Positions 13,701 to 28,800 are shown, counted from the first letter of the stretch. The stretch is 64,000 nucleotides of DNA from Microvelia longipes (GCA_018340805.1 JACMZG010001914.1:20583367-20647366); one strand, 5' to 3'. Numbers and translations are program-made. The notes: generated from the sequence alone by a model not told the origin.

Positions 13701-14798
13701 AATATTATTTTATAACAAAAATATGCAACATAGCTCTGTGCATTAATGACCTGTATACTATTTTGATTTCCAAAATATCTTCGTCCATACTTGTATTGGA
13801 GACATTAAATTTTTAAAAGATACAAGAATAATGAGTCTGGTGTCTTCAGATTTGCGATATTATGCTAAAAAATTACTTTTCACTCTTCATAAAAAAATTA
13901 ATGACACAAGACGCATTATACAGAACTTAATAATACGAGCACCAAATTAAGTGCGACTCAGATAAAAAATGTTGCTGTAGCTTTTAGAATTTCCGCTTAC
14001 TAAAAAATGGTGATTTTCATGTACACAAAATCAAGAACACCTTCAACGGTCAACAAAGGAACGAACTTTTTTTCTGCTCTAGTTCTCGAGATATTTTACT
14101 ATTTAGTAATATAATAATATATAATAATAATAATATAATATATTATACAGTATAATAATATAATATATAATAATACAGTAATGCAATAATAATTTCGCTA
14201 TATAGCACTATAATAATATTATTAGTATATTATTTGGAACACTGTGAGAAAATTATATACCGCGTACACGTGGTATGTCTGACTACTGTCTCTATACGTT
14301 TGCATCTATAAATTTGCATTTATAAATTTAAAGAAAAATCGACATCAAAAATGTAACAAATACAAGATATTCGTTATATTTTGACGGTGATTTTTATAAC
14401 AATAATCAATGGAGAGTAATGATTATTATTGTAACCATTAAATAAGCATTATCATTTCAAAAAAATCCTTTAAAAATATATTTCACTAAGTTATATAGCA
14501 AATGAAGTAAGTCATAAATTCAATCCAACTACGTCAAGTCTTAACATAAATAGTAACATTTACAACACACACACACAATGGACATAAACAAGTACATTAC
14601 AAACTGACAATTAGCATATTTAGAAGCTTCGTAGTAGTGTTTATGACAGGTATGAGAATTAAGTCAAGGTTACTACTAAGTTTTTACTATAAACAAAACT
14701 ATTCATCAACAAACGTAGTGTTGAGTCATATATATATATAGCAAATATTATGTACTAAATAAACAATATGGACAACAAATATAACATAAATACATACA

Positions 14799-14833
<35 letters not shown>

Positions 14834-17800
14834 CATATATATATATATATATATATAATATATATATATATATATAATATTAGGATTACATATTGAAATA
14901 TATTTTTTAGGATTTACTACTAGAGGGCAATTGGATAAAATCTCTAGTTTTCGTTAAAAATTTTACCTTTGATAATGAGATGAAACTTGGTAGATATGTT
15001 AGTCTTATATTGTATCTTTTTTCCGCGTTTTATCATTTTTTAAACTTATATTATATAAATTGACTATCAGATAGAAAACTTTGTAAAAACCACTCAGGAT
15101 GTTTTAAAAACACCTGAAACAGATGACTCCGGTTATTTTTTTCATTTATTGCAGAGTCATTATAGTAGTTAAAATAAAAAATAAAAATAAATTTTCTAAA
15201 AAGGAAAACGTAAAAAAAATTGATATTTGATATATTATATTGATATTTTTTTTTTTTTTACAAAGTGTTACCAGGCTTTACACAATGGGAGTTACGAAGG
15301 TAACAAACATAACTTGCAACAGGGCCTGTTGCTTTGTATTATTTGTCGTTACATGGTATTTAGCCATATACATATAACGCAAAGCAGTAAGATATATGGT
15401 ATATTATACAAATGTCTAGATGTTTTATATGGTAGATATAGAAATGTAATGTAATAGCAAATAATAAAACAAAACATCAGAAGGGACTTTTTCTTAACGA
15501 CCCCAAGGCCCCCCTTTTATTTTCAGGACGAACAAAGCGAGTCCGAAGAATTAACTTTATCCTGATTAACCTAGTTTTTCTGTGATTTACTAACCCTTTT
15601 TTATTATTTCGAAAATTTAATGAAGATTAGTTATGCAGATTGCAAAAACTTTACTGTAATAAGTTTCATACCTCCTACTACCCCTGTCTTTGGGCCCTAA
15701 AACTTATAATATGGTTGCAGAAGCAAATTGTTATGGAACACTGTGCTTAAGGATTTAAAAGGCATTAAATGAATTATAAGGGTGCAATGCCTCTCAGAGA
15801 AAAAGAACACCTCGACGCAAAATGCAACATTTAATTTTGATCATAATTATTTTTTTAAATTAACCTTAGAGCATCAAATACGATATCTTATCTTTTACGG
15901 CTTTTAAATTATTATGTTCAACTTTGGATTTTGTTACTTAAACTACTGCCAAAATTTTTATACGCCTTACTGCCACACCAAGTTAGGTATACGTCGTACT
16001 ACATCTCATGATGGTACAAGCATCGCCAATTTTTATACAGAAAAGTAAAAAGGGAGTATTTCAGCGTGATATCAAAATCGGAAGACCGTACTAGACTCGT
16101 CAGCAAAATTTTTTAAGTCGTTATGAAAAATAGTGATAAAATAAGGGAATACAAATATGCCACGAGTAGCACATCCTTAAAGTCTTAATAAAAATAAAAA
16201 TGAGTTGAACAATTTTCAGAAGTAATTTTGACACGAATTGCGATTAAAATAAAGCACATTAAGTGTTCAAAAAAACGTAAAAAAGTTTCTCATTTACATC
16301 ATTCAAAACAATGGGAAAAGACTGAGATGGCAACGTGATTAGTTCCGCTAGGCACCACTACGAACGCGTGTGTCGTTACGCAACTACATGAGAACCGCAA
16401 ACAGTTTCAGTAGCAATAGAATAAGGATGTCACCTTGGACGGAACAAGTTGGTGGTTTGTTTCGATCTATAAAGTATTTTAAACACTTAGATAACTTCCT
16501 CTCCAAACCGCACTCCAGAAGTTTAAGTTATTGATTTGTGAAAAATTATATGGAAGCTTTAGAAAAGAGTAGAAGGAAGCAGATAAAACATTTTATGAAG
16601 ACACTTTCAAAATTAAACTTTAAAACCCTTTTAATTAACATAGGATATAAAATAAACAGTCATTTAGGGCATAAAATCCTAAAAAAATATATTAATAAAA
16701 AATCATTTCTATGCAGATTTATAATTTATTATTTAATTTTAATATAAATTAGCAAGAAGTTAAAATATTCGTCTTAATAGTTTTTTAATTCTTTTATATC
16801 TTCTATTTTTAAATTTAATTAAATCCTAAAAATAATAATAGATCAAAAAAATATGTGTACCAATAATATTTTGTAGGAGTTGAATTTTTGGCTTATTCTA
16901 TGTTTTGGGGTTCCTGAACAATTTAATCTTTTCCACCAAAACATTGTTGTGCTAAAAAAGTTAAGAGGGATTTTCTTTTAAAAGATCGACTTTTAATCAG
17001 TTTTTTTGTTACCTGCATTCTTTGTAGGTGAAATATTGACATTTTCTGAAAGTGAAGATTTCCTAAAATGTTTTTGCGAATTTACAATAAAAAAAATCCG
17101 CTTATCTGGAGTTAATGTTTTTCCTTGAAAAATTCGATCAAGGTTAAATACTTAAAAATTCAGCGTTACTTTACAAAAATTTGTTTTTTAACTCTTCTCT
17201 TTTAACAATCCCTTAAAGAATTGCTAATCGAGAGGTATCTTTACAAAAGGATTCGGACCCGAAAGTATATTAAGAACCCATTTCAGAGATCCTGCAAACA
17301 CAAGTGTATATGCATATATAAATACATACATACACACACATAAATATATCCTTATATAATACGCAATATCTTATAGAAGAAACGCAATGTATAATTAGTT
17401 AATTATAATTAAGTTTTTTAAAAAAATAATTTAAATTAGTTTGATGACCCAATTGTATCAATAAGCATGTACAATTACTAACTTTATATGTAAAAAAATA
17501 TTTATTATTAATTATAAATTTCGGGGTACGGGATACCTTGGAACTTTTCCTCATAACGTCGGATTCGCTATGCTCATTATCTCAACTTCGGACTCGCTTC
17601 GCTTATCTTCAGAATATACAATTCGATAAATTTATACTACAAAATGTCTTCGGACTCGCTTCGCTTGTTCTCAGAGAGTAAATACATCCGTTTCATTTCC
17701 AGCAGTCACTCAACCAGTCGCTCAACATTCTCGATACTGCTCAACTTTTAAAATCCAACAAAAATCATAGATGTACTTGTAATAAAACGAAACTTGGCGT

Positions 17801-20800
17801 TCTTATTTACTACGTAAAGGTATCCACTTATGCCAAATTTCAATTCAATCGAATTATTTTCCAATTTTTTTAAAAACGTATGTCAAACTTGGCACATATG
17901 TTAGTTTTATAAATGGCTACATGTGTGCCAAATCTTAATTTGATCGTATCATTTTTTTGGGGGTTTTGTGTTCTTTCGAAATAGCGGGTTAGTGACGCCA
18001 TTAAAAATATTTTCGAATAGCACAACTACAGAGATAGACTCATTTTGTACAAAGTTTCAACTCTCTAGCATAAATACACTGGGAGCAACGATGATAACAG
18101 ATTCACACACACATACAGGCATACAACTTTGTGGAAACTATTTAGGAGGCCTTAAAAACACCTAAAACCAATAATTCCGGAAACATACCGGTTTCGGATT
18201 TTTTTTACAAATACAATACTTATCCAATATACCTACGGTATAAATGAGGAAAAGGAATAAATAAATTTCTTCGTATTCTTCTGATTGAAGATGTATAGCA
18301 GTCGATGAACTGATCATAGTCCAATGAAACTTGTAGGCTTCTTTGCTACACATATACGGTAGACACCCCACAATTTTAGCTTAATAATCCAAACAAATCT
18401 TAGATAAATAATTTTATTTAAATTTAAACAATAAATAAATCATTCAAATAGCTTTAAATAATTTTATTGAATGTGATTCCGTTTTTAACTATTGTTTCGA
18501 TGTTGTTCTTAGTCATAATACCAGAAATTATAATGTTTTGTATAAAAGTGAATTAGCTCCTTCAGTTATATAGTTAGCCTTGTTAATAATTTAAGAAATT
18601 TGATTATTTCTTATAGTACTAAATTAATTTTTTACATGTACGAGATTTTGTTCTTGAACAATTCTATTCTAGAACAATAACTGCCGAACGCTTTTTTGAA
18701 TTTTAATGAAGCTTGGTACTAAAATCGACCTCAAAAATGTCTTGAACACTATAATTTATGAAATATGTTTGATAACATTAACCTACTATATTACCTTTAA
18801 ACTGCTGCTACCTACCTACCTACTAACTAGTACTACTACTTACTATCATTACCTACATTAATGACTTTGCACAAATTTAATAAATTTTAGTAAGTTAAGT
18901 TAATAAAATTAACTTAACTAGTAGTTAAGTAAACCAAAATTAGTAAGTTTAATGTTGACAATTATTATTAGTTCGAGATAATAATTCAATAAATCATAAA
19001 GATAGGTACTAATCTGGAATTGACTGTATTGACAGTATCTAAATGACACATGATATATTACTGTTCATTCAGAACACTGTCTAAATTAAAAGAAAATCAA
19101 ATATCTTAAAAGCCTTATTGATTAGGTATCATTTGCTTAGTTATAACATAAAAAGCTTATCAGCCAGAAATATGAAAATAATTAGGTTAAAAATCGAATT
19201 ATTTTTTTTAGAAAATTAAACTCCTAAATATAGAACTAGGCTACCCTAATTATATTTTTTATAATTCAATGACGCTTATGAATAAGCATTATTTTTAAAA
19301 AAATATTTATAAAAATCGGGTACGGGGTCAACATGTAATAACTTTGTCATATGGATAATTTTTTGAGGGGGCGGGGTAGGAGGAGTAGCCAGACCCTTGT
19401 TCCTCCTATTTCTTCCGTTTCTGTTTCTCTTTCATCTTCACTGGCTGAAGCCGTGAGTTCATCTTCTTCCATCTTATCATTTCCTTTATCGTTCTTTCTT
19501 TTTACTTTCTTCTTCTGCTTTCTTTCTTTGTTCTTCTCTCTTTTGTTGTTCATGTAGCCTCCTTTGCTCTTCTTCTCTCTTTTTCTCCTCTTCAAGCCGT
19601 TGTTTTCTTCTTTTCTCACTTTGATTTTTCTTTTGACTCTTACTTAAGGCTTTAGTTTTATTCTCTACCACCGCTGTAGCTGAGGCAGTGCTATTGGTTT
19701 GAGGGCTGCTGTTATTATTGGTATTTACATTTTTTTTGTTCCTGTCCTTTAGTCTTGATGTTGGTGAGGCGAGGCTTGCTGGACAGAACTGGGGTTTTAG
19801 GTCCAGCTGCAACTTTCTTTGCGTAACTGATGGTGGGCATAGCATAGCCCGAATTTCTGACAATCCTTTTTGCTTCCGGATGTCTAAGTAAATGGAAAAC
19901 TTTACATCTCTGAATTTCCTTTTTAATGATGAACTCAAGAGTCAATGGACTCCGGACAAGTCCGGAGACTTCGACGAATGTGCAGCGCCACAGTTAACGC
20001 ATCTTTTTTTGATGCCCACACTAACACTAAATCCAGCAATTTCATTTATACCTGCAAGCTTCTCCCTTGACTCTTCGAAGCAACCCAAAAACTAGGGTGC
20101 CGGAGCCGGCCTTTGAGACGCTTTTGGCCTCACCACCAAAAGTCACAATAATGGAACGATTGATTGCAATTGGGGACACGTTCGCAAAACTACCTCAATC
20201 GCATCTCTTCACGGTCCAATACTTCACGTACCTTTCTTCTCCGTCTCTAATTCTACATCTACAGCCTAGATTGGAAAAAGTTGCCATATGTTTTCTTAAG
20301 GTGAACCTTAAGGTGAGCCGAGGTGTGACCAGAGAGGAGAGACGATTGTCGGCCAGTGACAAGATAATTGACTATCCAGCCCACCTGGAGTACTGACCAG
20401 GCCCCTCCTCATTCTGTGAGCCTACCCGCGGGTGAGCCAAGGCGGACGGTAGGAGTTACACGGAGCACTTGGAACTCTGACAGTTCTAGCCGCGACTGGC
20501 CCACTGGACAGTGACCCGATGCGAGAATTAACGCAACGCAACAGGCCACCCTTCTACCAGGCATCCGACGTTTTGGTATGGCACTGCTAGGCACACAGCA
20601 GGAGGGGCGACTAATCTCTCCATGACATACCAAACGGCGGTGACCAGCAGCCCGAGTTCGCACCTCTTGGTTTACCCATGGCTGCCGGGCATACGGACCT
20701 TAAGCACGATTGGCTGTGTCATAGAGCCAAAGAGACACGGGATTAGCTAGATTAGGCCAGAAACGCTTCTCTTCCCGCTTCTGACCAGTACCGGTACCCT

Positions 20801-23800
20801 GCATGATGCAGGGACTAGTGGATGCAGTTTAACCTCATGCCCAGGAGGATTTATTATTATTATTTTTGCGTGTTGTTTGTTGTTTTGTATTATTAGTTAA
20901 TTTATTATTTTTCTTCAGTTAATACCGTAGGTGTATAGGAAAAGTATCGTTTTTGAAAAAAAATCTGAAACAGAGATGTCACCTGAATTATCCGTTTCAG
21001 GTGTTATTAAAACTCATAACTAGTTTTTACAAACTTGTCTGTCTGAATGTGTGTGTGAGTCAGTTATCATGGTAGCTCCCAGCATATTTATGACAGAGAG
21101 TTGAAACTTTGTTCGTACATCAATGTTTAGGTCTAGTTAAGCAATCCGAAAAATATTTTTTTATGATATACGTTATGATATACGTCCTTAATTTGAAATT
21201 AGTATTCCGCAACAATTATAAAAATTCATGAAGCGCTTTGTTTTAAAAAACACATTAAAAATTGTCGATCAATTTTTTCATTCAATCGGTTTGAGATTTA
21301 GCAAGCAGGTAGTCGCATGTAAGACCAAAAAATATGCTAGGTTTCATTTTATTATCAGCATGAGGTATATTTAATCGAATGTCTTTAAAAAATGGTAAAA
21401 TAGCATGTATTTAGCAAACATTTATCATGAAGGCCTTTGGATCAAATGCTTAGACCAAGAGTCCAAACGGAATCAACCTCCCCCTCTTTTCCTCCTCACT
21501 TCCGTCATCCGAACAACCTCATGAGCGCCATTTTCTGATAAAAAGCTTTTTAAAGTTGTTTATCAGACTCAAGAACAAAAATTACAAATAATTAAATGAC
21601 AATAAAATTCTTACTTGTGTATCAATTGTCGATGATAATGAAGAGAAAATAGTTAGTAACCATCCATGTTAGAAATATAAACACAACCTCTACTGCACAT
21701 CACTATGATTGTAATAAGAAATTAAACTAATTAAAAGAAATAGAATGGCAAGTCGACTACAAATTAAATGATTAAAACTTGCTTCTAATAAACCGAGTTA
21801 ATGAATAAGTATCAGCAATAGTAATAAATTATAATTAATAAAAAACAGCAATGACTTATAAGTTATATATTACGTAACTATTATATAAAACAAAATATCA
21901 ACTCTAATCGCTTCTTTTGAAATTCAAGTTAAAACAATTGATAAGAATTTTTCAAGCTAAACATTGCAAACGTTAATGATAAGCAGAATTGATAAGAATT
22001 ACTTAAAAACGTAAGACTTGTTCTCCCACTAAGTGTTGTTTTCAGATGCAAATGTACTAAAAACACTTCGACGCAATGTATAAAAGAAATTACCGGATGT
22101 ACGAAAAAATACCGAAGGTACTCGGTATTTATTTTATTACTTGAATTTAGATTAAGCATTAAGCACGTTAGCTTAGTTTATTTTAATTTTATAATGCCTA
22201 TCTTAAGTTTTTTTTGTAACATTTCAATTTGTGCTACGCAAAGTCTATTCTATTTTCAAAACCGTAAAGCCACAATTGGCATGTAAATCGCTTTATTCAG
22301 TAAGGGTTGTACAAATCTGCAAAATGAAATCAGTGTTGCTAGGTATTTTTAACGAAAAGAGTAAAAAATCCATTTATGAGCAAAATATTGAAAACATGTG
22401 AAAATTATTATAATCAGCGATAATAACTTGGTAACAGCACTAACTTCGTCTTTTCATAACAATTACAACGTACACATAGCTTGCTAAATCCGCCTATCGT
22501 ATTATGTATGCTAACTAAATACGAATTAATATACGATCGAGTACTGTCAGGCTAGAATTGTTGATCAGCATAGTGCTGTTGAGCTGATGACTCCTGTACA
22601 TCAATGTGCTAATGAGACAATTCCTCACCATATCTATGGTATAATAATAAGTTAAATTAATTGAAGGTCAGAGTGAGTTCAGGCTCTGTCGGCGCCCTGA
22701 TGAGTTAGACATAACGAAACAGAGTGGGACATGACATTATGTCGAGCCATCAAGTATGACGAATGTCGAATGATGGAACAGTTCCCAGATGTAGCATTGC
22801 ATTTTGCTGGTTACATTTCCTTGGTGTCTCTCGCACAATTATATTGTGTCAACTATTCATGTTTTGCAAAACTCGGTAGTATCAAAATGATAAATAAGTT
22901 AAAGGCTGAAAAATACTACGCAATACTTTGCTGCATAAATGGCATAGTATAGCATTATTTAGTACGTAAACACAGTATTCTAAATCCGCGGATCGTATTA
23001 AGGACGCTAGTTAAATACGCTGTAAGAACTATGCGGAGGGAATCTTGTCGGATACGCTAGTACTAGGGAGATGGAATCAAGATCGATTCCCCCGGATATG
23101 CTGTATCTATCTTCAGAAGCAATGGTATTTAAAATATAATTTTCTCGACGAACTAAAATTTTAGTTAAATATTACCACCGTTTTTTCACCAAATAACTTT
23201 TTAAATATTCTTATTACTTAATGCAACTTTATTTATGCAAAAAAACACAACTTTATTAAACATATTTTTTGTTTAGAACTTCCTTACAACCTAAGTAAAC
23301 CTTCACAATAAAAGACGCGATGTTCTGGCGGGATCAGTCACGACGTCATCTGACTCGATCCATTCTTGTTGAATGGATCGAGTCAGATGACGTCGTGACT
23401 GATAACGACGGTCACGACGATCCGGTTTTTGCACTGTATTTGTTATACAGTGCAAAAACCGGATCGTACTAAATACGCGAATAAGATCACCTCTTGAATA
23501 CGCTGTGTGTACGTAGAAAATTTGAGGAAAACAAAGTTAATAGTTTTCTTACAATTGCAAACAATCCCACTACGCTTACTGAAATTTTCATTATTCATAT
23601 GATGGGCGTATCTATGAAATTTCGAGTCTCCGCGATAAACAGAGCCTCTACGGCCAATAGAGAGAGATATATGAAAAAAAATCAAAAATTTCAACTGCTA
23701 ATCCTTATGTTAATTTTTTAATAATCTAATCTGACAAGTATTAACATAAATTAGCGATAAAACACTTATATCAATTAAAAGTGAGGTGGATTGTTTGTAT

Positions 23801-25592
23801 TAAAGTGTATAACATATAGATGTAAACTAAGCTAAATGAAACTGATTTAAAAAAAAATTACAAACGATAGCATAAAACGATAATACGTAAACTAACGCTA
23901 AGTGTAAAATTCTAACGTAAGCAATGAGCTTTGTAAATCGTAGTTATCACAGCAACTATATAATCAATTAACTAAAGTTAAAAATTATATACTAAAGTAA
24001 ATGTTTTAAAACGTACGCATGAAAAATCAGCGTATGCATTAAAAAAATTAACGTAAAACCAAACAAACTACAAACGTAACGGATCGTTTTTATCCCCATG
24101 CACAACCATAATGAATAAAATAACGTTAAAAATTATATACTAATGTAAATGTTTTCAAACATACGCATAAAAATCAGTGTAAGCATTAAAAGAGTATCGT
24201 AAAAACAAACTTAAACAATAAACGTTACGGATCGTTGTTATCCCCGCAACTATATAATAAATAAACTAACGTCAAAAATTATATACTAAAGTAAATGTTT
24301 CAAAACGTACGCAAGAAAATCAGTGTAAGCGTTAAAAAAACGAACGTAAAAAACAAACACACGATAAACGTTACGGATCGTTGTTATCAAAGCGACTAAT
24401 CGACCATGACTACCTAAAAAATATTAATTTTTGTTCTAATAATACCTAATGCATACATTTCGTTATCTGGGTATTAACAACATGGATTATCTCTGTATTA
24501 GTAGCAATAAACTAAAATATTAATAATATCATAATAAATTATATATGTGACTCAATAACCTCACCGAAAGAAAGTAAATATATATATAAACATATTACAG
24601 AAAAACTTCCATTAAAATTCGAATCATTAATGTTAATTTTAACTAGCCACTTTTATAATTAAAAATGTTTCACGAAATTTTGATATTATTCATAAATATT
24701 TTAATATATGTATGCATATTGGCAATACTTAAATATATGTTAAATAATTAGTAATTTTACGTTAAACGAATAGAAAAAATCAGATATATAATAAAAATTA
24801 TATGAAAGTTATTAATTTTAATATTTTAGATGATGTTAAAATTATTTAAAATTAAAATTTTGATTGACATTTCTTTAAATTAATAACTCGTTCATTTAAT
24901 TTTTCGTCTACCAATTCTTGGTGTTTCTAGTTTGGCTTGTCGTCTAATATTATTTTAATATTTAGTTTTATATTTAATTTAATTTTTTTAGATTTATGTC
25001 AATAAATAAATTTGATTTTCCCAAAATTTTAATACATTTTTAAAATACTTTTATGGTTTCTTTTTGTTTCTTATTAATTTTTAAATAATTAAAATTCCAT
25101 GTAGATTTGATCTTTTAATTAAATATAAACTAATAATGTAGAAGAGAATGAAATGATGCTTTGTTGTATTTCGTTCTGTGATATAAGGTGGCTAATAATA
25201 TCACTATAATCTTTGCTTTACGTATTCTCGAATAAAGAATTAAAAAGTGGAATTTTAGATTGTGTTACCAGTTAGTAAAGTAGCATTGGAATACTGCGGA
25301 TATTGTTTACTGATTTGTTGATCACGAGCGATTAGCGGGTCAATAATTAATTTCCAAACCAATAAAATCACTTAAACTGCCATTATTTGCAAATAAAAAT
25401 ATGTTATTTTTATTCTCGAGGCAATTCAATAAGCTGAAAAGCAGGTTACTGCGGCTCTAATAATAAATCATTTTTACCCTAATTACCACCATTAAATTTA
25501 ACTTTGCTGACACTAATATTTATAAAATTTAAAAAAATTACAATACATAAAAACGATTATTTTCTTGTATAAATACATATACCAGTATATAT

Positions 25593-25661
<69 letters not shown>

Positions 25662-25678
25662 ATATTATATATATTATA

Positions 25679-25773
<95 letters not shown>

Positions 25774-25829
25774 ATATATATATAATATATATATATATAT
25801 TATATACATATGTATATATATATATATAC

Positions 25830-25877
<48 letters not shown>

Positions 25878-28800
25878 TATATTAAAATATTAAAAGGATT
25901 GTTATCTAGTTGCTTCGATAAAAAATACAAAATTTGAAGACTGAGCATTACTAAATGAAATATTTTAAAACATTAAGTATAATTGTTTCTTACTCTGACT
26001 GAAGAAATGAAAATGAGTATGTTTGTGTGATGTTGGTTAATAATTGAAGACACGAATTTATAAAAGTTAAAGTGAAACAAGACAAATTTATGTATTTAAT
26101 AATTGAGCAGTTTATTGGTCAAAATAATAATAATAGTGTGGGGCAAAAGCCAGGCAAATAGGCCCCGTTGTTGGGCAATGCTTTTAAACAGTCACGATAA
26201 AACAGAGAAAAAGTCTACTAAAGCTGATATAGAACTAAATAAATTAGTATTAGCGAAACGTCAATATATTGGGTTAAAGCAAGTTGCATTATTTTATCTA
26301 CTTCTATTTCATTTTATTCAAATAAATACAATAATATTTTCCAGCCCATTTTAATTAATTTCATTTAACTAATCTTATTTAATTTAATCTCTAAGACCTA
26401 CGGAACTAAATTATACTAGTAATTTCGTAGAAATTCCTCTAATTTTAAGAAAATCACTTCATACACTTTCATTTATAGTCCTCAAATCTCAACTACGGGT
26501 CATTGTGTGACTCAAATACAGTCGTGAAAAAGAACTATAATGTTAGTGTTTATATTTGTAGCTAGATTTAGTTAAATTACAACAGTTCAAACGCCTTCCC
26601 CCGGAGAAAACCAACTGTTTCTCCTCTAACCCTAAAGGTCTGCAGCCCCTAGGGTTTCACATTGTGTGTACTCTGGTTTAGGTAATTGATTCTTTAATAG
26701 AGAGAGTAGTGTAAGGGTGATATTTTAAGACATTACTTAAGTTTGATGAAGACTTATACTCATGCCACAAACACATACTTCCTACATACCTCTTAAAATT
26801 TATTAATTCCCCAAATTACCGCCAGAGTCCGGAATAAGAATTTGATAGAAAATGCAAATTTAATTTGAAACCCTAGAAGCATTGTACCCACAACACTATA
26901 CACTTGTTGACACGTTATGCCATATATCATACAGTGGTTATACATAAATTAATATCTAATTATACTATGCACACCAACACACACACCACACACGCTATAA
27001 CAAGGCACGAGGAGCTAAATATTCAAATTTACGCAGTCATCAAATATTTTCTAGACAGCCAACTCAAATTTTGTTCATTTCAAATATTTTGTTAAAAAAA
27101 CTTTCTAGATAACATTTTTAAAATTTATAGTTTCCGTCTAAATCAGATATTAAGAGAACTAAAACAATTCAAATTTTGGACTCTTCTTTATTTAACAATT
27201 TGTATGAATCAAAAAGAAAACCACATTTTTCTGAAAATTGGTTTTCAAATATCTTGTTACAAGAGTGCTTCTCTTTATAGGGTAGAGAAGTAAAGTTTCG
27301 TAATATTTATTTATAATTATATTGAATATTAATGTTATATTATATTACTTATTGATATTCCTATTGATAGCAACAATTAAAAAAACGTAGCAAAATTGTT
27401 TTTACAAGGGATTTCGATTGTGCATAAGAATCATAATAAATAAGTAATAAACTATTAACTAGGTACTTAAAGATGTACCTACGGTAGGTAGTTTATAAAT
27501 ATGACACATTCGCCGATTAGAAGCTGCGGTTAAATAAGACTCTGAGTAAATAAATAAATAATATTAGGTGCATAATGTCACAGAGACAGTAACTTAATTT
27601 TTAAGGCTCTTACAATATGTTCTTCGGTTAAGTCTGACCAATTTACAGATTGAAGGAAAGTTAACAAATTATACTTAAGTAATCTGCCCGCTGCCCCACA
27701 AGTAAATACATACCTTATGATGGTGAATCAACATAAATCTCGAGCTTAGTCCCTCTTATATACCAATATCTATAAATAATGGAGACTATATGGATAAAAG
27801 ACAGACAGACTATCAGTATCCAGACTAGTCCATCAGTCAGTTATTTGTTATTACTATCCTAATACTTGATAATTAGACAGCAATATGAAAAAACTAACTA
27901 AATGCGACGAGGATAGTATGAAAACATTTATTACATGCAATGTAATAAATTAAATTAGATTTATTTAATGACTAATGACAATATATTTATTTAATATATT
28001 TATGATTTATTTAATGACAACAATGTGTTTTTCGAAGTTATAAAAGAGCTTTATCTAAATTCAATTAATTGTCGTCTATAGTTCTCTGTGCAGTTTTAGA
28101 GAGTCTGCATTAAGTACTCTTGGGCCTTTCTAACTCATATTTTTATAAGTCAAAGTCGAGTAAAACTTAGTTACAGCTAATCATGTTATATTTTATGTCT
28201 AGGTTACGGATTGAGATGCTACATCTGCTCAAACGAAAACGAATCACGTTGTGGAGACCCATTCGATGAGATAGAAGAAAGAAACAGACCATACGTAAGA
28301 CCATATGAACCTGTTGAATGTGATGATAACAGATCTCCAACACCTCACCTACATTCTGTACAACCTTCGTGCAAGAAAGTAGTTCAGACTAATGAAAGTA
28401 AGTCCATTTTTTATTACTCAAATTTCTCGTAATAAAGAGAATTTTGAGGCAACTGTTAATAAGACGGGGGTATTAACATACCCCGTCTTATTAACAGACG
28501 AAGTATGTTTATAATTAAGAAACCCTTAGTAAAGATTATTTAATACTTCAGACTACTAGTTGTGTTTTAATACATATGTGACACCTATAGTTTATTTCAA
28601 TTAACAGTAAGAAAGCCAACGAAACTTGAAGGAAATCAATAAAACTAGGCTTTTAACAACATTTCGGCAATTAGACACATATTTCTGATAAATAATCCTT
28701 CTTTTTAACTTTGTAACTATGCTCAGTAAGAAATTTTTCACACCGAAATAATGGAACCTGAAAACTTATTTAAAAGCATTTGAAACGAACAACTTATTTG

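Noticed and set aside
19351..19557. Plus-strand Ser/Phe-rich frame
   Set aside because: Antisense of the Lys/Glu-rich tail of the LINE gag remnant.
23935..24390. CRISPR-like regular repeat
   Set aside because: Units are fully homologous along ~147 bp with no unique spacers, in a eukaryotic intron.
25565..25885. 106-codon Tyr/Ile-rich frame
   Set aside because: Translation of a TA microsatellite.
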